Positions 1 through 6,227 of a stretch of DNA of 64,000 nt are shown here, in pieces (position 1 is the first letter of the stretch; every line of letters starts with the position of its first letter). The position numbers and the translations under genes are program-made. The notes beneath the pieces are model-generated. The model ran no database searches and was not told where the DNA came from. It saw nothing but the letters and a program-made list of their open reading frames with translations. Source of the stretch: Clostridia bacterium (GTDB lineage Bacteria; Bacillota; Clostridia; TANB77; CAG-508); contig JAFXPH010000002.1 of assembly GCA_017528085.1 (NCBI GenBank), positions 271,071 through 335,070 of the forward strand, written 5' to 3'.

Positions 1-59
1 TTTCTCCTTAAATTACTTTATTATTATATATTTTTTTATTTTATAAGTAAAGAAAAAAA

Positions 60-90
60 CAAACCGGAGACAAGTATCGTCTCCGGTTTG
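60..90 (-). terminator. Intrinsic terminator, first copy of a repeated unit
   Basis: Perfect 12-bp arms (CAAACCGGAGAC / GTCTCCGGTTTG) with a 7-base loop, followed on the minus strand by a T-rich run. It ends the gene at 136-666. A near-identical copy with about 20 bp of conserved flank lies at 1351-1381. Confidence 0.85.
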
Positions 91-135
91 TGCAGGTTTT
101 TAAAACTATGAAATTCACACTATATAAGAAATCTC

Positions 136-666
136 TTATTCAAAAGACTGTTTGCATTCATCGACCATATGGCTTACAAAAGAAGCCTTTGTATCATTAA
201 ATAAGCACTGATTTACTAAAAATGCAATGAACCTCTCAACAAATGTATCTCGAATATCAATTAAGATTCTTTTAACAGTTTCTTCATTAATCAATTGTCT
301 CATCTTGCATATAAACTTCTTGCGGTTTTCTTCTACATTATTTGCAGAGTCGTATTCATTTCGAACACGTGGATGACAATACATCCCAACGTAATACATA
401 AATAAATCGTTAAACCGCTCCAAAGGCCAATAGATTTCATCTTTTGCCTGAGAAATTAAACCATCTCTTATCATTTTGGGAACATAATTTAAAACAACGT
501 TTGTTAAAGTGATGGTATTGTTCCATTCCTTCTTAACCATTGCCTTTATTTCATCTGTTGAAACAATTTCATTTAATTCATCATTTAAATCATACCGATC
601 AAAAAAGTCTTTCACTATCATTCCATAAGGATCATCTGCATAATACGAATTGTCCAATCTTCCCAT
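136..666 (-). CDS. Hypothetical protein, member 1 of a tandem three-paralog family
   Basis: A 176-residue soluble protein with no signal peptide or membrane segment; I do not recognise its family. It is clearly paralogous to the next two genes upstream: an N-terminal NSYY, FF near residue 20, the block EIVST near 34-38 and AMVKK near 42-46 line up with NSNY / RIVST / AMKK in the others. The rest is helical and charged and diverges strongly. The ribosome site AGAGGA lies 6 bases before the ATG, inside a short hairpin that all three genes share. Arginine is written CGG at least twice, which native genes in this window do not do. No promoter is evident directly upstream, so it is probably co-transcribed with the gene at 734-1258. 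Confidence 0.8.
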   Translation of the reverse strand: MGRLDNSYYADDPYGMIVKDFFDRYDLNDELNEIVSTDEIKAMVKKEWNNTITLTNVVLNYVPKMIRDGLISQAKDEIYWPLERFNDLFMYYVGMYCHPRVRNEYDSANNVEENRKKFICKMRQLINEETVKRILIDIRDTFVERFIAFLVNQCLFNDTKASFVSHMVDECKQSFE

Positions 667-707
667 AACTTTTCCTCTTTTTATAAAAGGACATGTTGTA
701 AGTTACA
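667..707 (-). repeat. Conserved leader repeat, copy 1
   Basis: About 41 bp directly before the ATG, nearly identical to 1259-1299 and 1964-2004. On the minus strand TCCTTT pairs with AGAGGA across a 7-base loop, so the Shine-Dalgarno sequence sits in a hairpin. That the fold regulates translation is inference. Confidence 0.75.
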
Positions 708-733
708 ATTGTTATTCCTTAAGTTACATAGGT

Positions 734-1258
734 TCATAATTCATGTTTAATATTAAATCTTTTAATTAATTTTTTTAAGAACTCCACATGCTCATCCTTA
801 ACCCATGACATTTCAATCATAAACTTTATAAGAGATATAAACATCAGATCTCCCACAAATTCAATGCTTAATTTTAAAAAGACTATAGAAAAATAATCAT
901 GTAACTCTTCCTTAAGGTTTATATCTTTTTTTAATTCTTTGGAAGATAATAATTTAAGTGCATGATCACTAAAGCACAATTTCAAATATGAACTAAGGTT
1001 TTCATCAAAAGAGTCCGGGGTATATAATTTAAAGTACATTTGAGTTGCTTCTAAAAATTCCCGAGGTCCTTTTATTGTTTTGCTAATAATAATAATTGTC
1101 GATTTAGAAATAGCACTTAGACGCTCCTTTTTCATTTTAATTACTTCTTTTGTTGAAACAATTCTACTTAATTCATCATCTAGATTATTTTCTTTGAAAA
1201 ACTTCTTTGCAGCATCTTCTTTAGAATCAAAATAATTCGAATCGTCTCTTTCTTTCAT
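734..1258 (-). CDS. Hypothetical protein, member 2 of the three-paralog family
   Basis: A 174-residue protein of unknown function. The N-terminal third matches its two neighbours (DSNY near residues 6-9, KKFF near 18-21, LDDELSRIVST at 26-36, then IKMKKE); the C-terminal two thirds are more divergent, lysine-rich and predicted helical. There is no signal peptide. It has its own promoter (TTGAAA and TATAAT, 17 bp apart) and the conserved leader with AAAGGA before the ATG. No terminator separates it from 136-666, so the two probably form one transcript. One arginine codon is CGG. Tandem duplication followed by fast divergence of the C-terminal part would suit a recognition or immunity role, but nothing proves this. 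Confidence 0.78.
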   Translation of the reverse strand: MKERDDSNYFDSKEDAAKKFFKENNLDDELSRIVSTKEVIKMKKERLSAISKSTIIIISKTIKGPREFLEATQMYFKLYTPDSFDENLSSYLKLCFSDHALKLLSSKELKKDINLKEELHDYFSIVFLKLSIEFVGDLMFISLIKFMIEMSWVKDEHVEFLKKLIKRFNIKHEL

Positions 1259-1299
1259 AGTTTTTCCTTTCTTTATAAAAGGACATGTTGTCAGTTACA
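1259..1299 (-). repeat. Conserved leader repeat, copy 2
   Basis: Second copy of the leader. Here TCCTTT pairs perfectly with AAAGGA of the ribosome site. The block from the promoter through the leader is almost identical to that of the gene at 1418-1963. Confidence 0.75.
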
Positions 1300-1306
1300 T
1301 ACATAT

Positions 1307-1335
1307 ATTATATCATAGGTTACATAATATTTCAA
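1307..1335 (-). promoter_or_regulatory. SigA-type promoter of the 734-1258 gene
   Basis: -35 TTGAAA (1330-1335) and -10 TATAAT (1307-1312) with a 17-bp spacer. The same spacer sequence, TATTATGTAACCTATGA, is found in the promoter at 2011-2039, so the whole regulatory block was duplicated. Confidence 0.8.
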
Positions 1336-1350
1336 ATGTACATAAAAAAA

Positions 1351-1381
1351 CAAACCGGAGACAAATATCATCTCCGGTTTG
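1351..1381 (-). terminator. Intrinsic terminator, second copy of the repeated unit
   Basis: Arms CAAACCGGAGA / TCTCCGGTTTG followed on the minus strand by seven T. Nearly identical to 60-90, including about 20 bp on the gene side. It ends the gene at 1418-1963. Confidence 0.85.
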
Positions 1382-1417
1382 TGTAGGTTTTTAAAACTAT
1401 GTACATCGTATGTTTAA

Positions 1418-1963
1418 TTAATTATCAAAGAACTCATTTAAATTATTGTTCAAAGCTTTTTTATTTAATTCCACTAAAATTTCCGCAAGTGTTTCATCAA
1501 CCCACTTATTTTTAATAATAGAATCGACAAATTGGAAATGTAGAGTTAAACCAGCATGTTTAATGCTAGGATCTAATAACTCCATAACCAAAAACTCATG
1601 CAACATTATCTTAAAGTTAATTTCTTTTTTTAAATCTTCCTTGGGAATTGATAACACCTCATTTACAGCCTTAAAGAATAAAGCTCTTAAAAGTACATCA
1701 ACCAAGTTATTAAAGGCTTCGAAATTATATGTTGATTGATACAATTCAATTGCTTTTGAATATTCCCGATTTCCCTTTGCTACATTAGCAACAAAAGATT
1801 TGCTCACGTGAGAAATAAAATCATACCACGTTTTTTTCATTGCAATAACTTCACTTGCTGAAACAATTCTTTTATACTCTTCATCTAAATCATTTATTTG
1901 AAAAAAAATATTTACAATACTAACGTCCACATCAGAATAATTTGAATTGTTTCTCTTTTCCAT
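1418..1963 (-). CDS. Hypothetical protein, member 3 of the three-paralog family
   Basis: A 181-residue soluble protein of unknown function. NSNY near residue 7, FF near 20, LDEEYKRIVSA near 26-36 and AMKK near 41 match the two downstream genes, and KGNREY near 105 matches KGPREF in member 2. It stands as a complete unit with its own promoter, conserved leader and terminator. The CGG arginine codon in the KGNREY block is shared with member 2. I infer a recent tandem duplication of a compact cassette. It does not resemble a toxin or antitoxin family that I know. Confidence 0.78.
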   Translation of the reverse strand: MEKRNNSNYSDVDVSIVNIFFQINDLDEEYKRIVSASEVIAMKKTWYDFISHVSKSFVANVAKGNREYSKAIELYQSTYNFEAFNNLVDVLLRALFFKAVNEVLSIPKEDLKKEINFKIMLHEFLVMELLDPSIKHAGLTLHFQFVDSIIKNKWVDETLAEILVELNKKALNNNLNEFFDN

Positions 1964-2004
1964 AGTTTTTCCTCTCTTTATAAAAGGACATGTCGTCAGT
2001 TACA
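1964..2004 (-). repeat. Conserved leader repeat, copy 3
   Basis: Third copy of the 41-bp leader. The ribosome site AGAGGA can pair with TCCTTT as in the other copies. Confidence 0.75.
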
Positions 2005-2010
2005 GTTATT

Positions 2011-2039
2011 ATTATATCATAGGTTACATAATATTTCAA
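2011..2039 (-). promoter_or_regulatory. SigA-type promoter of the 1418-1963 gene
   Basis: -35 TTGAAA (2034-2039) and -10 TATAAT (2011-2016), spacer 17 bp and identical to that of the promoter at 1307-1335. Confidence 0.8.
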
Positions 2040-2050
2040 ATTATAAAAGA

Positions 2051-2077
2051 AAAAAGAGCTTTTTACTGCTCTTTTTT
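2051..2077 (-). terminator. Intrinsic terminator overlapping the stop of the 2063-2578 gene
   Basis: AAAAAGAGC and GCTCTTTTT arms with a long T run on the minus strand. The stop codon of the gene lies in the loop. Confidence 0.75.
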
Positions 2078-2578
2078 CTTCAGGAGGAATACCTTCTCTA
2101 ATCTCATAAAATCTGCTTCGAGATTTTCAGGTATATCTCCTTCTATTCCGTTCTTTTGAACTGGTCCATCCCAGCCAAGTTTTTCAGACCAAGTGCCATC
2201 AGCATCTTGCCTTGAAAAATGAAACCCTAATGGATAATCATGAAGCGCCGGATGAATGTACACAGCCACCCTATATTCGCTATTATCTTTTCTACCATCG
2301 TCCTCTCGTATAGAAAAGCCTAAATATTGGGCATCTCTTATGAAACCACTTATTACTTGCTCTTCTGTATAAAGGTCTCTGGGCGAATCGAATCTGCTTA
2401 TACATCCAGGAAAAAGAAAATCGTAGGCAGTATCATTTATTGCTACGTCAAAACAATACGCATAGCAATTCATTGTCTTGCCTTTAAACTTAGACATCCT
2501 GAATGTCGGTGGATATGTATTTCCTTTGACTTGTTTCTTCATTATCCGGGTTTTGTTGACATACGAATCTTTTCTCAT
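2063..2578 (-). CDS. Small protein with an NCYAY / DGTW signature, possible papain-like fold
   Basis: A 171-residue protein without a signal peptide. It has MNCYAYCFD near residue 36, a PGC near 57, and a late HFSRQDADGTWSEK near 120-133. This pattern (Asn-Cys-Tyr-Ala-Tyr early, a His/Arg block with DGTW late) recalls small Firmicutes proteins that I associate with a cysteine-peptidase-like fold; the early Cys and late His would then be catalytic. That function is inference from motif order only. The start is supported by AAGGGGG 8 bases upstream and by a consensus promoter at 2634-2663. Codon use is less AT-biased than in native genes and codon 11 is CGG, so it groups with the atypical set. 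Confidence 0.65.
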   Translation of the reverse strand: MRKDSYVNKTRIMKKQVKGNTYPPTFRMSKFKGKTMNCYAYCFDVAINDTAYDFLFPGCISRFDSPRDLYTEEQVISGFIRDAQYLGFSIREDDGRKDNSEYRVAVYIHPALHDYPLGFHFSRQDADGTWSEKLGWDGPVQKNGIEGDIPENLEADFMRLEKVFLLKKKEQ

Positions 2579-2618
2579 GCCAAATCCCCCTTTTAATTTT
2601 CAAACATAGGAGTAAATA

Positions 2619-2652
2619 AAGAACGTCGCTGCTATTATACAACGACGTTCTT
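2619..2652 (-). promoter_or_regulatory. Inverted repeat around the -10 box; operator or rnr terminator
   Basis: Perfect 10-bp arms AAGAACGTCG / CGACGTTCTT separated by 14 bases that contain the TATAAT box. It could terminate rnr, which stops at 2666, but the T run after it is short. Symmetry centred near the -10 also suits a repressor site. Confidence 0.55.
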
Positions 2653-2663
2653 ACTTATGTCAA
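2634..2663 (-). promoter_or_regulatory. Consensus promoter of the 2063-2578 gene
   Basis: Perfect TTGACA (2658-2663) and perfect TATAAT (2634-2639) with an 18-bp spacer, placed 2 bases past the rnr stop codon. It is among the strongest promoters in the window by sequence. Confidence 0.8.
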
Positions 2664-2665
2664 CT

Positions 2666-4903
2666 TTAATATTCTTTTATTGAGAATTCATCACTTATTA
2701 CTCTATGATCTTCAGTTGGAACTTCTAGTCTTCTTCTTATCCAACCTGGTAATTCTCCAAAGTTTACTTGTGCTTTATTAAATGGAACCATTAACATTCC
2801 TTTTCTACCACACTCATTAATTAGATTTAAATCCGGTATATATGAATATTCATCATAGCTATTTCTATACACTCTACCTATAACAAATCTTCTCCATCTA
2901 ATTTCATATGCAAGTTGTGCTGTCTTTAATTCTTCTTCCTGTTTTTCTTTTTCTTCATCATATATTTCAAATGCAACTTTTCTAAGTTCTTTGCTTGCTT
3001 CTATAACTCTAATTCTAACTTTATCACCAATCTTAAATACTTTCTTAGTAACATTTCCAATTAGTTTTTTGTTGGTTTCATCGTAGTCATAATACTCATT
3101 TCCCATATTCTCAAATCTAATAATACCTTCTACAGTATTATCTAGTTCAACAAATATACCGAAACTTGTAACTGAAGAAATAATTCCTTCATATACTTCT
3201 CCGATTTTATCTCTCATAAATTCAGCTTTTTTGATGTCTTCTGCATCACGTTCTGCCATAGTGGCTCTTTTTTCTGCATCTGATGATGAGATAGAATACT
3301 TTTTAGCATCATTTTGTAATTTTTCAATTCTTTCTTCAGAAAGGTTGTATCCTTTTTCTATATACTCAGATATTACTCTATGAATAAATAAATCTGGGTA
3401 TCTTCTGATTGGAGATGTAAAGTGACAATAATAATTTGAAGCTATTCCAAAGTGTCCTTTGTTTTCACTTTCATATTTTGCAACTTTAAGTGTTCTTAAA
3501 ATAAGTACTGAAAATACTTTTTCATATTCTGTTCCTTTAATTTTTTCTAGTACATCCGAAAAAGCTTTTGGTTTTATCTTGTCTCTTCCTATTTTAATTG
3601 AATAACCTATGTTATTTAAAAATCTATTAGTTTCTCTTACTTTATCTAAGTCTGGTTCTTCATGAACTCTATAAATAAATGGAGCCTCTAACCAATAAAA
3701 CTTCTCTGCAATTGTTTCATTTGCAGTAAGCATAAATTGTTCTATAATTTCATTTGCAAATGTTGTTTCATATTTTTTTACATCTATACATTTTCCATTT
3801 TCGTCTAAAACAATCTTTGATTCTGGAATATCTAGATTTAAATATCCATCTTTAAGTCTTCTCTTCTTTAAAACCCATGCTAATTCTTCCATTAGTTTAA
3901 AGTTATCTAGATATGGCTCATACCTTTTCAAAACTTCTTCATCTACATTATTGATAATTTTATTTACATCAGTATAACTCATTCTTTCTGTTACTTTAAT
4001 AACAGATTTATACACATCTGAAGAAATTACTTTTCCTTCTTTATTGATTTCCATAGAACATGAAAGTGCAAATCTATTCTCTCCTTGATTTAAAGAACAA
4101 ATTCCATTTGATAGTTCTACTGGAAGCATTGGAATTACTCTATCAAACATATATACAGATGTACCTCTAAATATTGCTTCGTTATCTAAAGGTGTTCCTT
4201 CTTTTACGTAATTTGATACATCGGCAATATGTACATCTAAGCTATAATTTCCGTTTTCTAACTTTTTGACGCATACAGCATCATCAAGATCTTTTGCATC
4301 CTCACCATCAATTGTAAAAATAATATCGCCTCTTAAATCTCTTCTTAAGCCTATATCTTTTTCATCAATAGATTTTGGCATATGAATAGCTTCAGCTTGA
4401 ACTTCAGCTGGGAAAATATGTGGTAGTTCATATTCTTCAATAACACTTAGCATATCTACACCAGCATCATTAATGTTTCCTATTATCTCTACTACTTTTC
4501 CTTCTGCATTCTTTCCTTTTTCAGGATACTTTAATATCTCAACTACAACTTTATCGTTGTTTTTAGCATTTAGTGTTTTCTTTTTATTTATAAAAATATC
4601 AGTTCCAAATCTTTTATCATCTGGAACCACAAATCCAAAATTTCTATTTTGTTGAAATAGACCTACTACTCTAGATTTTTCTCTTTTTAAGATCTTTCTT
4701 ATTTTTCCTTCAGCTCTTTTAGTTCCTTCTTTAGGTCTTATTAATTCAATTTCAACTTCATCTTCATTTAGGGCTCCATTTGTATATGCGCTTGGTATAA
4801 ATACGTCTTCTCGTCCTTCTTCGAACTCAACAAAACCATAGCCTTTGCTATTAGCCCTAAATTTACCTTTAAGGTAAACTTTACTTTTTTTCTTTTTACT
4901 CAT
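2666..4903 (-). CDS. rnr: Ribonuclease R (3'-5' exoribonuclease)
   Basis: Hydrolytic, processive 3'-5' exoribonuclease of the RNase II/R family, acting on structured RNA and, with tmRNA, on stalled mRNAs. Length 745 is normal. N-terminal cold-shock-like OB domains (about 10-140) are followed by the RNB catalytic domain with the metal-binding DGEDAKDLDDAV at 199-210 and FTSPIRRYPDLFIHR in its second half, then an S1 domain (YEGIISSVTSFGIFVEL). After S1 there is an extra tail of about 90 residues with IRWRRF and IRRRLEVP instead of the usual short Lys-rich end; its role is unknown. secG lies directly upstream, the usual Gram-positive neighbour; smpB does not follow. No CGG codon occurs. Confidence 0.95.
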   Translation of the reverse strand: MSKKKKSKVYLKGKFRANSKGYGFVEFEEGREDVFIPSAYTNGALNEDEVEIELIRPKEGTKRAEGKIRKILKREKSRVVGLFQQNRNFGFVVPDDKRFGTDIFINKKKTLNAKNNDKVVVEILKYPEKGKNAEGKVVEIIGNINDAGVDMLSVIEEYELPHIFPAEVQAEAIHMPKSIDEKDIGLRRDLRGDIIFTIDGEDAKDLDDAVCVKKLENGNYSLDVHIADVSNYVKEGTPLDNEAIFRGTSVYMFDRVIPMLPVELSNGICSLNQGENRFALSCSMEINKEGKVISSDVYKSVIKVTERMSYTDVNKIINNVDEEVLKRYEPYLDNFKLMEELAWVLKKRRLKDGYLNLDIPESKIVLDENGKCIDVKKYETTFANEIIEQFMLTANETIAEKFYWLEAPFIYRVHEEPDLDKVRETNRFLNNIGYSIKIGRDKIKPKAFSDVLEKIKGTEYEKVFSVLILRTLKVAKYESENKGHFGIASNYYCHFTSPIRRYPDLFIHRVISEYIEKGYNLSEERIEKLQNDAKKYSISSSDAEKRATMAERDAEDIKKAEFMRDKIGEVYEGIISSVTSFGIFVELDNTVEGIIRFENMGNEYYDYDETNKKLIGNVTKKVFKIGDKVRIRVIEASKELRKVAFEIYDEEKEKQEEELKTAQLAYEIRWRRFVIGRVYRNSYDEYSYIPDLNLINECGRKGMLMVPFNKAQVNFGELPGWIRRRLEVPTEDHRVISDEFSIKEY

Positions 4904-4961
4904 TTTCTTTCCCTCTCACTTTTCGCTATTAGATATGAATCTAATAAAATTTAAAACAAAA

Positions 4962-4987
4962 AAAGCAGCTTTTAAACAAAACTGCTT
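4962..4987 (-). terminator. Terminator between secG and rnr
   Basis: AAGCAG / CTGCTT arms with a loop of about 13 bases and seven T following on the minus strand. It suggests that rnr is partly uncoupled from secG. Confidence 0.6.
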
Positions 4988-5008
4988 CACCTTACTTATT
5001 GTTATCTA

Positions 5009-5260
5009 TTATGCTACATACACGATTGATAATGCAATTGTAAGTATAACAAATAGAACCATTAAAATAATAGTTGTTCTTTTCATCTTTCCTTCTTTTG
5101 TTCTACCTTTATTTTTCTCGTAGAAATTATTTGAAGATGTATTTCCTACAATTGTTCCTGAAGCACCAGTATCATTATTGTTTTGTCTTAAAACCATTAT
5201 AATTAGTCCTAAACAAACTAGTACATCTATTCCAACAAGTATATATTTTAATATTTCCAT
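5009..5260 (-). CDS. secG: Preprotein translocase subunit SecG
   Basis: An 83-residue membrane protein that assists SecYE-mediated export. Two hydrophobic helices (about 5-22 and 63-82) flank a polar loop rich in Asn, Gly and Lys containing VLRQNNNDTGASGTI, which matches the conserved SecG loop. Length and the placement before rnr are typical. AAGGAG lies 7 bases before the ATG. A plausible promoter (TTGATT and TAAACT, 17 bp apart) lies within the 70 bp upstream. Confidence 0.9.
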   Translation of the reverse strand: MEILKYILVGIDVLVCLGLIIMVLRQNNNDTGASGTIVGNTSSNNFYEKNKGRTKEGKMKRTTIILMVLFVILTIALSIVYVA

Positions 5261-5439
5261 CTTAATTCTCCTTTAGACTTTTTGTTTAACAATTAATAGT
5301 TTACCACAATGTATTTTAAAAATCAACTAAATTTTTCTTTTATATCAATATATTTTTTAGCATTTCATGTAACAATTTTAACATTTATGTCAAGTTTGAA
5401 TAACATTGTGTCATTTTGGTTAACAAATCCCCCAAAATA

Positions 5440-5468
5440 TTGTATTTAACCATATTTTTACATATAAT
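5440..5468 (+). promoter_or_regulatory. Promoter of the 5506-6138 gene
   Basis: TTGTAT (5440-5445) and TATAAT (5463-5468), 17-bp spacer. The ribosome site GGGGATG precedes the ATG at 5506. Confidence 0.6.
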
Positions 5469-5505
5469 CATATTAGAAAGAATAATAATTTTTATGGGGA
5501 TGTAA

Positions 5506-6138
5506 ATGGATTATTCAGGTACAAAAGAAGACACTTTACCTGACGGGATTAGACAAGATTCAATTGTAGAATTTTCATATTCTGGGTTTCTAAGAGATTC
5601 AAGTAAGCTATTTATAGAGTACTCTTATGATGGCTTTGAAAGTAGCCGTACTCTTGAGATGCAAAAGAAGCCTGGTGGTTTTTCTGTGCGTCTATATATT
5701 GATGGTACTGAAAAAATATCTTACAGATTCTTTAATAGTAATGGTGATGTTGATAGTGGTTACTATTCTAACGTTTTTACAGCTATAGATAAAGAGTCTT
5801 ATTTTGATATAGAAAATCCAGAAGAAGAAATGCATGTAATTGTAGATTCTTCTATTTCTGATGCTCCAGAAGTTACTCCTTATAAAGATTTATATGATAT
5901 AAAAAAGGAAGAAGAAGCAAATTATAAAGAAGATGATGTTACTTTAGATGTTGATGACGGAAAACAGCTTCGCTCTGAACTTGCTCTTATTCCACTTGAT
6001 CAAAGAGGACTTCAGTATCCAAGACATGGACTAAGACCTCTATATAAACTTAGTAAAAAAATAAAACTTGCTATATTAAAACTTTTAAGATACTTTCCAA
6101 AGCTTAAATCTGGAAACTACAAGAAAGATACTAATTAG
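5506..6138 (+). CDS. Cytoplasmic protein with a possible starch/glycogen-binding domain
   Basis: 210 residues, no signal peptide. Residues about 20-100 look like a small beta-sandwich of the CBM25/53 or AMPK-glycogen-binding kind: a short strand, LFIEYSYDGFESS, LEMQKKPGGFSV, a strand ending YRFFNSNGDVDSGYYSN. Such domains bind alpha-glucans and often sit beside glycogen enzymes, but no glycogen gene is nearby. The middle is acidic (many Glu/Asp) and the last 25 residues are strongly basic (KKIKLAILKLLRYFPKLKSG), possibly an amphipathic membrane or polymer-binding tail. AT-rich codon use is native. It is transcribed alone and ends at the shared terminator 6187-6217. Confidence 0.6.
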   Translation: MDYSGTKEDTLPDGIRQDSIVEFSYSGFLRDSSKLFIEYSYDGFESSRTLEMQKKPGGFSVRLYIDGTEKISYRFFNSNGDVDSGYYSNVFTAIDKESYFDIENPEEEMHVIVDSSISDAPEVTPYKDLYDIKKEEEANYKEDDVTLDVDDGKQLRSELALIPLDQRGLQYPRHGLRPLYKLSKKIKLAILKLLRYFPKLKSGNYKKDTN

Positions 6139-6186
6139 TAAGTGAATATTTTTTTAATATTTTTAAAATATTTTTATTTCCATCTA

Positions 6187-6217
6187 AAAAAGATGTAGCT
6201 TAAAGCTACATCTTTTT
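6187..6217. terminator. Bidirectional terminator between the 5506 gene and ileS
   Basis: Perfect AAAAAGATGTAGCT / AGCTACATCTTTTT arms with a TAA loop. A and T tracts on either side suit both converging transcripts. Confidence 0.9.
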
Positions 6218-6227
6218 ATTGGTTTTA

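Noticed and set aside
60..1381. Repeated hairpins as a CRISPR array
   Set aside because: Only two copies, 1.3 kb apart, each followed by a T run; they are terminators.
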